Assembly (NCBI GenBank): GCA_029781855.1
Contig: JAKOVX010000056.1
Span: forward strand, 1 to 37,750
Length of the DNA: 37,750 nucleotides
Direction: 5' to 3'
DNA from: Acidobacteriota bacterium
GTDB lineage: Bacteria > Acidobacteriota > Blastocatellia > Pyrinomonadales > Pyrinomonadaceae
Numbering within the stretch: position 1 is the first letter of the stretch; each line of letters begins with the position of its first letter. Of the stretch, positions 16,604 to 25,035 are shown piece by piece. The notes under the pieces are model-generated. The model worked only from the letters and a program-made list of their open reading frames with translations, made no database searches and was not told where the DNA came from. A program made the translations under genes and the position numbers.

Positions 16604-17575
16604 CTATCGGTCATTTTGACGCTTCTTGATCTGGGTAATGAACGATCGGACGGCGGTCGCCTCCGGTGTGTCGGGAAATATCTGCAGAAATTCCTGATAT
16701 AGGGCAATTGCGTCGTCGAACCGCTCTTCCCGCTCGTAGATCAGGCCGACAAGTTGGTAGATCACGATACTGTCGGGAGCGCCGGAAAGCTGTTTGATCG
16801 ACTTCTCCAGGTATTTGAGCGATTCGGCATAATTTGCTGATTCTTGATCAAAATCGCCGGCTCCGCCGAATCCCTCTGCCTTTTCTTTGTATAGGAGGCC
16901 CAATCCGGCATATGCCTCGGGCTGGAAACCCCGGCCCTCGGTTATCGCCCGCTTGAATGACGCGATCGCCTTGTCCTCGTAGCCGCTTTCCTTAAATATT
17001 CTTCCTTCGACGGCGGACGCTTCGGCGAGGCCGGGCTTGACCTTGCGGACATCGGCGATGGCTTTTGCAGCCGAGTCATAGTCGCCCGCCTCGGTGTAGT
17101 TGCGGGCCAACGCAATGTAAGCTTCGACCATCGACGGCCGTAGTTTTATGGCATTCTTGTAAGCCGCGATCGCCTTATCGCGATCGACCAAAGCAAGCCG
17201 CTCTGCCTCCTGAAAAGCCAGCTCGGCTTCATCATTTGTCTTCTTCAGGGTCACCTTCAACGAACCTTTTCGGGTTGCCGGCAACGGCACGGACTGTTCA
17301 GCAAAGCCATCGGCCCTCACTTTGATAAGATGGCTGCCGGTTGCGATGGTCTTGATCTCGAGTACGCCGTCCTTTCCGGTCTTGCCAAAACGCACGCCAT
17401 CAACAAAAACGGTCGCGGCGGGCTGCGTATCGATCGTGATCGACCGATATCCGCGGTTTTTAGATGTTCCGATCTTCGATTGGCATAGGACGCCGGTTCC
17501 TGTCGCCAAAGCAAGAAATATCGCTATTGACGCGGCGGAAAGTTTTAGAAGATTGGTCATGATCATTCGACGCAT
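16604..17575 (-). CDS. Exported PEGA-domain and TPR protein
   Basis: A 323-residue protein with a signal peptide (LLKLSAASIAIFLALATGTG...) and a PEGA domain at about 42-112 (ITIDTQPAATVFVDGVRFGKTGKDGVLEIKTIATGSHLIKVRADGF). This is followed by TPR units from about 118 to 315 (for example DKAIAAYKNAIKLRPSMVEAYIALARNYTEAGDYDSAAKA and RFDDAIALYQEFLQIFPDTPEA). PEGA-TPR proteins act as surface or periplasmic scaffolds; partners here are unknown. The annotated start is the first ATG; an internal ATG five codons later would also give a signal peptide. The gene begins 29 bp after nhaA ends on the same strand, so it may be co-transcribed, though no functional link is evident. Confidence 0.8.
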   Translation of the reverse strand: MRRMIMTNLLKLSAASIAIFLALATGTGVLCQSKIGTSKNRGYRSITIDTQPAATVFVDGVRFGKTGKDGVLEIKTIATGSHLIKVRADGFAEQSVPLPATRKGSLKVTLKKTNDEAELAFQEAERLALVDRDKAIAAYKNAIKLRPSMVEAYIALARNYTEAGDYDSAAKAIADVRKVKPGLAEASAVEGRIFKESGYEDKAIASFKRAITEGRGFQPEAYAGLGLLYKEKAEGFGGAGDFDQESANYAESLKYLEKSIKQLSGAPDSIVIYQLVGLIYEREERFDDAIALYQEFLQIFPDTPEATAVRSFITQIKKRQNDR

Positions 17576-17604
17576 GTCACGTTGAACAGGTTGTTTGTCG
17601 CCGG

Positions 17605-18816
17605 TCAGTCCGCTACGGCCGCTGAGTCCATGGAATCGAGGTCCGTGTCATCCGTCAAAGACCCGCCAAGCAACCTAAGCCATATGAAACCGATCGTCCC
17701 CGCTGCCAGCGAAGCGAGCAAAATTGCCATCTTTGAGGCATTGATCATTTCAGGCACAGTCGGAAAAGCAAGATTGGCGATGAAGATCGACATCGTAAAT
17801 CCAATGCCGCCGAGCATACCGGCACCGAGAACATGGCGCCATTTCAGATCCATCGGCAGCCGACACAGGCCGATCGTGACCGCCGCAAAACTGAGAAGGA
17901 AAATGCCGACAGGCTTTCCAAGCAGCAACCCGCCGATGACGCCGAGGCTGTTCGGTTGCGAAAGGTCCTGTGCCCACCCGGCGCCAATGACGATCCCGGT
18001 GTTGCAGAGCGCAAAGATCGGCAGTATCAGGAACGCGACAGGTTTGTGCAAGTAATGCTCGAGTTGATAGGAGGGCGACTCTTCATCGTCCTGGGTTTCT
18101 GACGACGGAAGCGCGAACGCGAGAATGACACCGGCGATCGTAGCGTGAACTCCCGATCTCAGCATCAGATACCAGATCACGGCTCCGGTGATCAAATATA
18201 CGGCCAGCGAACGGATCTTGAAGTACCGAGCCGCCGCCGCTAAGACGATCCAAACCACCAAAGCCGAGGCGAGATACAAAATCGACAGATTCGCAGTGTA
18301 AAAGACCGCAATGATGATGATCGCGGCAAGATCATCGATCACAGCCAGCGCGACCAGGAACACTTTCAGCGAAGCCGGAATTCGGCTGCCCAAAAGCGCG
18401 AGTGTGCCGAGCGCAAACGCAATGTCCGTCGCCATCGGGATGCCAATGCCGATCTGGGTCGGCAGGCCGTAATTCAAATACAGATGGATCGAAGCCGGCA
18501 GGATAATACCGCCGGTCGCAGCAAAGATCGGCAGCAGAGCATTCCTAAAATCCGACAGCTCGCCGTTGTACAATTCGCGTTTCAGCTCCAGCCCGATGAG
18601 AAGAAAAAAGATCGCCATTAGGCCGTCGTTGACCCAATGCTCGACGCTTAGTCCGCCGACGTAAGTCTGCCAGAGCCCCAGATATTGAATTCCGATGACC
18701 GAATTTGCCAGGATCAGTGAAAGCGCCGTGCAAATAATAAGCACGATCCCGCTCGATTTCTCGGAGTCAAAGAACTCGCTGAATGTGCGTGATAGCTTTC
18801 GTTGAACGGTACTCAT
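17605..18816 (-). CDS. nhaA: Na+/H+ antiporter NhaA
   Basis: Inner-membrane antiporter exchanging cytoplasmic Na+ for periplasmic protons in pH and sodium homeostasis. The 403-residue polytopic protein has the family's IFFLLIGLELKRE segment, the ATDIAFALG motif with Asp131, and the ion-binding pair Asp161-Asp162 in LAVIDDLAAIIIIA. Later segments LLLGKPVGIF and GFTMSIFIANLAF are also characteristic. The frame continues 31 codons upstream to a TTG, but that extension is not hydrophobic, runs toward the tRNA promoter and lacks family similarity. The ATG at 18816 gives the expected short amphipathic N-terminus. A short acidic C-terminal tail follows the last helix. Confidence 0.95.
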   Translation of the reverse strand: MSTVQRKLSRTFSEFFDSEKSSGIVLIICTALSLILANSVIGIQYLGLWQTYVGGLSVEHWVNDGLMAIFFLLIGLELKRELYNGELSDFRNALLPIFAATGGIILPASIHLYLNYGLPTQIGIGIPMATDIAFALGTLALLGSRIPASLKVFLVALAVIDDLAAIIIIAVFYTANLSILYLASALVVWIVLAAAARYFKIRSLAVYLITGAVIWYLMLRSGVHATIAGVILAFALPSSETQDDEESPSYQLEHYLHKPVAFLILPIFALCNTGIVIGAGWAQDLSQPNSLGVIGGLLLGKPVGIFLLSFAAVTIGLCRLPMDLKWRHVLGAGMLGGIGFTMSIFIANLAFPTVPEMINASKMAILLASLAAGTIGFIWLRLLGGSLTDDTDLDSMDSAAVAD

Positions 18817-18914
18817 AAACGAACTTTGGCCGCAACTGGATGGGTCAAGATCGCGAAAATCTGGGTTGCGATATACCTCAATGATACAGTCCGCGCGATT
18901 TTGCAGCAATTCGC

Positions 18915-18942
18915 TTGATTTTTTTGCCCCTCAAACTATAAT
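18915..18942 (+). promoter_or_regulatory. Promoter of the tRNA gene
   Basis: TTGATT (18915-18920) and a perfect TATAAT (18937-18942) are separated by 16 bp, and the tRNA begins 12 nt after the -10. Spacing and strength are typical of a stable-RNA promoter. Confidence 0.75.
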
Positions 18943-18953
18943 CATTAGTTCGT

Positions 18954-19030
18954 GGCTGGGTAGCTCAGCTGGTTAGAGCACGGGATTCATAACCCCGAGG
19001 TCGGGAGTTCAAGTCTCCCCCCCGCCACCA
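18954..19030 (+). tRNA. tRNA with CAU anticodon (elongator Met, or Ile with lysidine)
   Basis: A full cloverleaf can be drawn. The acceptor is GGCTGGG/CCCCGCC with A73 and an encoded CCA (19028-19030). The D arm is GCTC/GAGC and the anticodon loop TTCATAA. The T arm is GGGAG-TTCAAGT-CTCCC. The G1-C72 pair and the absence of three G-C pairs beside the loop argue against initiator tRNA. Two stem positions are not Watson-Crick: T4-C69 and A31-C39. CAU could be elongator Met, or Ile if C34 is modified to lysidine; the sequence alone does not settle this. Confidence 0.93.
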
Positions 19031-19052
19031 CATTTTCTGATCCAAATCCCAG

Positions 19053-19089
19053 GACCGTTCTACGACTCGCTCGTTGGACGGTCTTTTTT
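19053..19089 (+). terminator. Intrinsic terminator after the tRNA
   Basis: GACCGTTC and GGACGGTC form an 8-bp stem (one G-T pair) followed directly by six T residues, 23 nt after the CCA end. Confidence 0.8.
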
Positions 19090-19273
19090 ATGTCTGATCG
19101 CGGGCAATATGACAGATCGCTGATTTAACCGGTCGCGGCTAGCACCGATCGAAGACTGTGGCTACTACGGCTGTGAACTGTGGCAGCAGACCTTAAAATT
19201 GCCTGCCCAACAACAATATGATCGCCCTGTAAGTACAAATGGGCCGCACGCGGCCAGTTAGAGGAGCGATATC

Positions 19274-21301
19274 ATGTTGAACAAAACACTCAAACCCGGA
19301 ATTCATCTTTTCTGGCTTTCACTGGTCGTGATAGCGGCTTTTTCGTACACGGCCCTGGCCCAAACTAGCAACGACAAGGCTTATGAAGATAAAACCCTTT
19401 CGCCGTATTTCTTCGTAAACGGAGACCCGTCGATCGATCACCTGCCGCTCAAAGACACGCGGGTCGAGATCTCGGTCTCCGCCGTCATCTCCGACGTCAA
19501 GGTCACGCAGGTCTACAAAAACGAAGGCACGCGGCCGATAAACGCGACGTACCTGTTCCCGGCATCAACGCGAGCGGCGGTCTATTCGATGCACATGAGG
19601 ATCGGCGATCAACTGATCATCGCCAAGATCAAAGAGCGTGAGAAGGCGAAACAGGAGTTCGAACAGGCAAAAAAGGAAGGCAAGAGCGCTTCACTGCTCG
19701 AGGAAAGCCGTCCGAATGTCTTCTCGATGAAGCTCGCCAACATAATGCCGATGGACCAGATCGAGATCGAGCTGCGGTACACCGAGCTGCTCGTTCCGAC
19801 CGACGGCGTGTACGAGGTCGTCTATCCGACCGTCGTCGGGCCGCGATATCCGTCGGCCGACGCCAAAGGCGCCGCACCGGTCAACGCCCCGTATTTTCAC
19901 CAAGGCGAACAGCCAACCAGCCAACTCCATATTTCCGCACGCATTTCCGCCGGTGTCCCGATCCGCGATCTGACGTGTTCATCGCATACAATTTCGCCGG
20001 AATGGCAGGGACAGACGATCGCCAAATTCACGCTCGACGACGGTAACCCGTTCAGCGGCAATCGCGATTTCGTCCTGCATTACCGTCTTGCGGGCGATCA
20101 GATCACGTCGGGTCTGATCCTATTCCAGGGCGAAGACGAAAACTTTTTCCTCTATATGGCACAGCCGCCGGCACGCGTTCAGACGGCCGACATTCCGCCG
20201 AGAGATTTTGTTTTTGTCGTTGACGTCTCGGGCTCGATGGAAGGATTCCCGTTGGACACCGCCAAGAAACTGCTCACGGAACTGGTCGCGGGATTGAAGC
20301 CCACAGATTATTTCAATGTCGTCCTGTTTGCAGGTGATTCGACGGTATTATCGCCGACGCCTCTGCAGGCGAACCAGGAGAGTGTCGCCCGGGCGATCGA
20401 TCTGTTAGAAGAGCAGCGGGGCAGCGGCGGGACCGAGCTTCTCGCGGCCATCAAACAAGCTATGAGCCTCCCGCGGCAGCCCGACGTTTCACGTAGCGTC
20501 GTGCTCATCACGGACGGCTACGTTTCAGGCGAACAGGGCGTTTTCGACCACATTCGCCAAAATCTCGGCCGGACCAACGTCTTTGCATTCGGCATAGGAA
20601 TGGGCGTCAACAGATACCTTATCGAAGGCGTCGCTCGGGCCGGAATGGGTGAACCTTTCATCGTCGAAAATGAAAAAGACGCTGCGGCGGTCGCGGAGAA
20701 GTTTCGCGAGTACATCCAGACGCCTGTACTTACCGATATCAAGGTCAAAGCCAACGGATTCGACATCTACGACGTAAACCCGGTCAATTTCCCCGACTTG
20801 CTGGCAAAACGGCCGGTGATCATGTACGGAAAATGGCGCGGCCCCGTCGGCGGCACGATCGAACTGACCGGAAAGACCGGCCTCGGCGACTATTCGTCGA
20901 GTTTCGATGTGTCGACCGTCCAGCCGGACGAGTCCAACGTCGCTCTGCGATATCTGTGGGCTCGTTCCCGCATCGCCGACCTGTTGGATTTTGGTGCCTA
21001 CGATCCGGGCCCTGACGTGGTCAAACAGGTCACGGACCTCGGCCTGAAATACAACCTGCTGACGCCGTACACTTCGTTCATCGCGGTCCGCGAAAAGATC
21101 GTGAACCCGGACGGGTCGGCACAGGACGTCAACCAGCCGCTGCCGCTTCCTATCGGAGTGAGCGACCTGGCTGTCGGCAGCGAACCGGAACTCATCTGGC
21201 TGCTCGGATCAATAATGCTGATCGCAATGTTCCTGATCATCAGGCGTCGTGAAGAGCTGTCCAATGCTCTGAACGGCAATGGACCAGAGAGGCACGTATG
21301 A
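19274..21301 (+). CDS. VIT and vWA domain surface protein with SEP-type C-terminal sorting signal
   Basis: A 675-residue exported protein with a signal peptide to about residue 30. The VIT domain spans about 45-175, including ISDVKVTQVYKNEG, YLFPASTRAAVYSMHM and the FEQAKKEGKSASLLEESRPNVF block typical of VIT proteins. The vWA domain starts at 311 with the metal-ion-dependent adhesion motif DVSGS (Asp317, Ser319, Ser321) and continues with GGTELLAAI and VLITDGY. Residues 636-659 form a sorting-like tail: SEPE, a 16-residue hydrophobic helix, then RRR, followed by 16 hydrophilic residues. The Shine-Dalgarno is GAGGAG. The stop overlaps the start of the exosortase gene by 4 bp, which indicates translational coupling. 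The tail and coupling make it the likely substrate of that exosortase (inference). Confidence 0.9.
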   Translation: MLNKTLKPGIHLFWLSLVVIAAFSYTALAQTSNDKAYEDKTLSPYFFVNGDPSIDHLPLKDTRVEISVSAVISDVKVTQVYKNEGTRPINATYLFPASTRAAVYSMHMRIGDQLIIAKIKEREKAKQEFEQAKKEGKSASLLEESRPNVFSMKLANIMPMDQIEIELRYTELLVPTDGVYEVVYPTVVGPRYPSADAKGAAPVNAPYFHQGEQPTSQLHISARISAGVPIRDLTCSSHTISPEWQGQTIAKFTLDDGNPFSGNRDFVLHYRLAGDQITSGLILFQGEDENFFLYMAQPPARVQTADIPPRDFVFVVDVSGSMEGFPLDTAKKLLTELVAGLKPTDYFNVVLFAGDSTVLSPTPLQANQESVARAIDLLEEQRGSGGTELLAAIKQAMSLPRQPDVSRSVVLITDGYVSGEQGVFDHIRQNLGRTNVFAFGIGMGVNRYLIEGVARAGMGEPFIVENEKDAAAVAEKFREYIQTPVLTDIKVKANGFDIYDVNPVNFPDLLAKRPVIMYGKWRGPVGGTIELTGKTGLGDYSSSFDVSTVQPDESNVALRYLWARSRIADLLDFGAYDPGPDVVKQVTDLGLKYNLLTPYTSFIAVREKIVNPDGSAQDVNQPLPLPIGVSDLAVGSEPELIWLLGSIMLIAMFLIIRRREELSNALNGNGPERHV

Positions 21302-22077
21302 GAACCAACAAACGACTCAGATCGATCTCCCAACTGACGGCGGTGCTGGCGGGCGCCGCCGCTCTCAAATTTTATTACTCGACGGCGAGTGTGAACGGGC
21401 TGCGTTGGATACTTGCCCCCACCGCGTCGCTGGTCGAACTGATAAACGGCGAGAGATTCACGTTCGAGTCGAACGCCGGGTACATGAGCGGCGACCACTC
21501 GTTCATCATTGCGGCGGCGTGTTCGGGAGTTAATTTCCTGATCACGGCATTCCTGATGTTGGCGGCCATGAAACTGTGGAAGTCCCGCACGAGCAAGATC
21601 TCCTGGATGTTCATTCCTGTTTCAGCAGTGATCGGATATCTGACAACGATCGTCGCAAATACGGTTCGGATCGCCACGGCTATGCGGTTTCGCCGAATGG
21701 ACCCGGAAACAGTTTGGCTCAATCCGGACCAGCTTCATCGCTTCGAGGGCATCTTCATCTACTTTGGATTTCTGCTCCTGCTGTTCATTCTCGCCGAAAT
21801 GGTCGATCCCGATAGGACGTCGGTACGCAAGGACAAGTTTGGCCACCTTAAGCGATGGCCGGTTCCGCTGCTCATCTATTACGCGACGACTCTCGGCATT
21901 CCGCTGGCGAATGGAGCGTACCGGCTGGGAATGGATTTCGTCGAGCACGCGCTCTTCGTCCTCGTGACCCCGATGATCTTTGCTATTCCGATCTCGATCT
22001 TTATGTATTTTCGCGAACAGCGTGCAACGAACGGAAATGTCATCGGTCACCCTGGACATTCTCCGCTGAGATCCTGA
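21298..22077 (+). CDS. Exosortase (XrtK/XrtN-like), coupled to the VIT-vWA gene
   Basis: A 259-residue polytopic protein with the exosortase catalytic signatures. Cys75 lies in AACSGVNF, Arg124 in NTVRIATA and His147 in LHRFEGIF, each at or near the periplasmic face of a hydrophobic segment. About seven hydrophobic segments are visible, at about 10-28, 68-95, 104-125, 150-167, 191-210 and 214-240. Exosortases cleave PEP-CTERM-like tails and transfer the protein to a surface anchor. Its short length and its pairing with a VIT-domain substrate recall the dedicated XrtK or XrtN systems; which subfamily it belongs to was not tested. The ATG overlaps the previous stop. The last 38 bp overlap, in opposite orientation, the end of the sensor kinase gene. 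Confidence 0.85.
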   Translation: MRTNKRLRSISQLTAVLAGAAALKFYYSTASVNGLRWILAPTASLVELINGERFTFESNAGYMSGDHSFIIAAACSGVNFLITAFLMLAAMKLWKSRTSKISWMFIPVSAVIGYLTTIVANTVRIATAMRFRRMDPETVWLNPDQLHRFEGIFIYFGFLLLLFILAEMVDPDRTSVRKDKFGHLKRWPVPLLIYYATTLGIPLANGAYRLGMDFVEHALFVLVTPMIFAIPISIFMYFREQRATNGNVIGHPGHSPLRS

Positions 22078-25033
22078 GCGAAAAACTATTGCCGCCGGTT
22101 TTCGGCTCCTGCCATTGGGCCTGTGCGTTTATCATCGACGCACGGGCCTTAATGTTTGGGATGCCGCGACCGTCTTTGGACGCGTCCTCGGGTTGAAAGC
22201 TTGTACCGTTGTCGCCGATCGTCAGCAAAAATTCGCCCGTTTCGTCGATCGCGATCGCCATTTCCACAAAATCCGCATTCGAATGGCGCTTGATATTGGT
22301 GAGGATCTCCTGGGCGATGCGGTAGACCTGAAGCTGGACGCTGATCGGGAACGTGATGCGGTCCTCCAGGTCAGGATCGGCGGTAAACTTCTTTTTCGCG
22401 AAGGTTCGGTCCAGCAAAAACTCAAGCGCCGCGACCAGGCCGACGTTTTCCAGGACGGACGGGCTTAGATCCTCGCAGATTCGCCGGATCTCGCTCGAAA
22501 CGGCCTCGACCTCGGTCCGAAACTTCACATTTCCCGGCGCGATCTCGTCGCTCGTCATCATCAGGTTTCGCAGGTCGGCGAGCGTCTGGTCGTGCAGGTC
22601 GCGGGCGATGCGGCGGCGTTCGCGCTCGGCTTCGTTAGCGAGATCGAGCCGGGCGGCGGCGAGTTCGCGGTTGCGCTGCACGATGCGCCGGTGCTCGACA
22701 AATGCCCAAACGAGGCCGACGAGAGCCAGCAGGAGCAAGACCGCGAGAGCCGTCGCGGTCACCGGAAACGGGGCCTTTGCAACAGAAAAACGAATAACCA
22801 GAGGATCCGAGAGCAGAAGATCTCGGTTGATCGCGATCGCCTCGATGCTGTACTCGCCGGGTTTAAGATCGCTCGGCGCGTATTGAGCGTCATTGGAAAG
22901 ACGCGTGTCGAGCACATTCCCGCGTCCGTTCTTCAGGGTGAACGCATACTGAAACTCTTCGGGAAACGTCCGGCTGCTCTGCCCCGCAACCTCGACCAGC
23001 AACGAATTTTGCGGGTAGTCGAGTGCGATCGTCGAGCTGAGTTCGCCAAGATCGTGGACCCGCTGGCTAAGGACACGCGTAGGGATCAACTTGGGCGGAA
23101 CTTTGTAAGGTTGAAATTTCACGATCCCGCGATTAGTTCCAACTACAAAATTCTCATTGACAGGTAAGAATGCAAACGCCTTTTCCGAGGGCAAGCCCTG
23201 TTCAAAGCCCATCGACGAAATTAGCCAGCCAAATCTTTCATCGCGTCGCGCATGCAAAAGCCCGCGTGTGGTGGTCGCGGCCCACACTTGCCCGTCGGCA
23301 CCGGCCCAAACGTCACGAACATCTTCGACGGTGACGATCTGCTCGGGTTTTCCGTTCGAGATCAAGAAAACTCCATGCTGTGCTCCGATCCACACACCGT
23401 CCCGGCCGGCAGTCTCAAAAATGCTCCAGATCGTTCCGCTCTTTAGCGTGTCGGGCCCAAATTCAACCTTTGTGTTGTTTCCATCAAAGCTAAAGAGCCC
23501 GTTTCCCGCTGTGCCGATCCACAGTTTGTCCGCAGAACCGCCAAGCGAGGTCACGGTCGGATCTGAAAAAACGATCTTTGGAGAATTACCCGTAATGTCG
23601 ATTACACCCTGACCATAAACGGCCGCGTAGGTCCTGCCCTGAATGGTCCTGATCGCGCGTGAGTCGCCTTTGATCAACTGTGACCCTGAAATGTTGAAAA
23701 CGCCTTCCGGGGTGCCGACGATAACAGATCGCAGATCACCGCTGCGTGACCCATCGCCTTGAGTTCCGATCGCATAGATCACTCTATCCTTGAGCGCCGC
23801 GACCTTGTCCCATTTATCGCCGTTCAGTTCGAAGAGCCCGCGATTTGACCCCGCGAGGTAGAGCGGTTTTCCGCCGTCGCCCTGTGCCGCAAAGAACAGT
23901 GAGCGAATGAAATTGCTGTTCGGAATGTCCGAAACCGTCTGCTGAAACGGCGCCTTGCGGTCAAACCGGCACACGCCGCGATTGGTGCCGATCCATAAAA
24001 CTCCCTCGCGGTCGGTGAAAAGAGAGTAAACGGTGTCGGATCGAAGGCCGCCGGATGTGTTCACGAATGTATAGGTTTTCGCCAGCTTCGAATCGGCAAT
24101 ATGAAACAGGCCGTACCGTTCGGATCCTGCCCACAGTTCGCCGTCATCCTCTTCGAGCGTCAAAACTCTCGCTGTCGGTGCCGTGATCCGCACCGCCTTT
24201 GGGCCGGTTTGTTCGACGTAGATGCCGGACATGCCTTTTGCCGCGTCGGTCCCGAACCACAGACTGTTGCCGGCGAGCGCATTCACAAACAGCGGCCGGG
24301 GGGACGTCGGAAATTCCTTCGCGACTCCGCCGTCGATCAAAAATGCACCGCGGCCGGATGTTCCGGCAAGCATCTTTCCCTGGTACTGAATAAGGCTCGT
24401 GATCCCGATCGGCTCACCGGCTGCTCCCTTGATCGGATCCGCCAAATAATTCTCAGCCGCCGGCCTTCCGTTCTCGGCACGGCGGACGCGAAGGACCCGC
24501 CCATCGTCAGTTCCGAGGAATTCGTCCGTATCCAGCAGGATCGCCGTGATACTGATGTTTTGGGCGCTCTCGATCGGCAGAAAAACGCTATCCGAATAAA
24601 CAAAAGCTCCCGCTCGCGTTCCGATCCAGAGTTCTCCTGCTTCCGATGTTTTCAGGACCAGGATATGGTTTGCGTCGGCTTCGCCGAGCGAGAAATTCTG
24701 TATCCGACGGCCGTCAAATCGGGCGAGGCCGTTGTCCGTGCCAAACCACATCACGCCGTCAGGCGTTTGGGCGATCGCCCTGACGCTGTCGGACGGTAAG
24801 CCGTTAAAGACCGTGATCGAACCCCACTGATGAAAATTCTGGGCTCCGGGCAGCGGCGTGGGTGTCGGCGTCCGGGGCGGCGTAGGTGAAACAGATGCGG
24901 TCGGCGAAGCCTGCGGCGTGGCGTCCGTCGTTGGCTCGGGGACTTGAGCTATAAAACCGGCTAAAACGGGAATAAAGAGAAACAAGCAGACAGCTAGAAC
25001 GGAAACGAATTTTGGATTTCCGGTTGGGCGCAT
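22040..25033 (-). CDS. Propeller-type two-component sensor histidine kinase (Reg_prop / Y_Y_Y / HisKA_3)
   Basis: A 997-residue membrane sensor. A signal or anchor segment (about 7-28) precedes a Pro/Thr/Ser-rich linker (TPTPTPLPG). About 60-600 hold repeated propeller units such as DGVMWFGTDNGLARFDG and EGVLWIGTNRGVCRFD. A Y_Y_Y-like Ig domain (about 635-715), one TM helix (VTATALAVLLLLALVGLVWAF) and a HisKA_3 core with His814 in RDLHDQTLADLRNL follow. The ATPase has N box EILTNIKRHSNA, GDNG and GRGIPNIKARA. The frame extends 17 codons to an ATG at 25084 that would overlap the response regulator gene; ATG 25033, 2 bp after that gene's stop, is preferred because it yields a cleaner signal sequence. 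The domains point to sensing of an extracellular ligand, not identified. Confidence 0.88.
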   Translation of the reverse strand: MRPTGNPKFVSVLAVCLFLFIPVLAGFIAQVPEPTTDATPQASPTASVSPTPPRTPTPTPLPGAQNFHQWGSITVFNGLPSDSVRAIAQTPDGVMWFGTDNGLARFDGRRIQNFSLGEADANHILVLKTSEAGELWIGTRAGAFVYSDSVFLPIESAQNISITAILLDTDEFLGTDDGRVLRVRRAENGRPAAENYLADPIKGAAGEPIGITSLIQYQGKMLAGTSGRGAFLIDGGVAKEFPTSPRPLFVNALAGNSLWFGTDAAKGMSGIYVEQTGPKAVRITAPTARVLTLEEDDGELWAGSERYGLFHIADSKLAKTYTFVNTSGGLRSDTVYSLFTDREGVLWIGTNRGVCRFDRKAPFQQTVSDIPNSNFIRSLFFAAQGDGGKPLYLAGSNRGLFELNGDKWDKVAALKDRVIYAIGTQGDGSRSGDLRSVIVGTPEGVFNISGSQLIKGDSRAIRTIQGRTYAAVYGQGVIDITGNSPKIVFSDPTVTSLGGSADKLWIGTAGNGLFSFDGNNTKVEFGPDTLKSGTIWSIFETAGRDGVWIGAQHGVFLISNGKPEQIVTVEDVRDVWAGADGQVWAATTTRGLLHARRDERFGWLISSMGFEQGLPSEKAFAFLPVNENFVVGTNRGIVKFQPYKVPPKLIPTRVLSQRVHDLGELSSTIALDYPQNSLLVEVAGQSSRTFPEEFQYAFTLKNGRGNVLDTRLSNDAQYAPSDLKPGEYSIEAIAINRDLLLSDPLVIRFSVAKAPFPVTATALAVLLLLALVGLVWAFVEHRRIVQRNRELAAARLDLANEAERERRRIARDLHDQTLADLRNLMMTSDEIAPGNVKFRTEVEAVSSEIRRICEDLSPSVLENVGLVAALEFLLDRTFAKKKFTADPDLEDRITFPISVQLQVYRIAQEILTNIKRHSNADFVEMAIAIDETGEFLLTIGDNGTSFQPEDASKDGRGIPNIKARASMINAQAQWQEPKTGGNSFSLRISAENVQGDR

Positions 25034-25035
25034 TC

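Noticed and set aside
18817..18909. Extended 31-codon N-terminus for NhaA
   Set aside because: It starts with TTG, lacks family similarity, and the ATG at 18816 gives the normal NhaA N-terminus.
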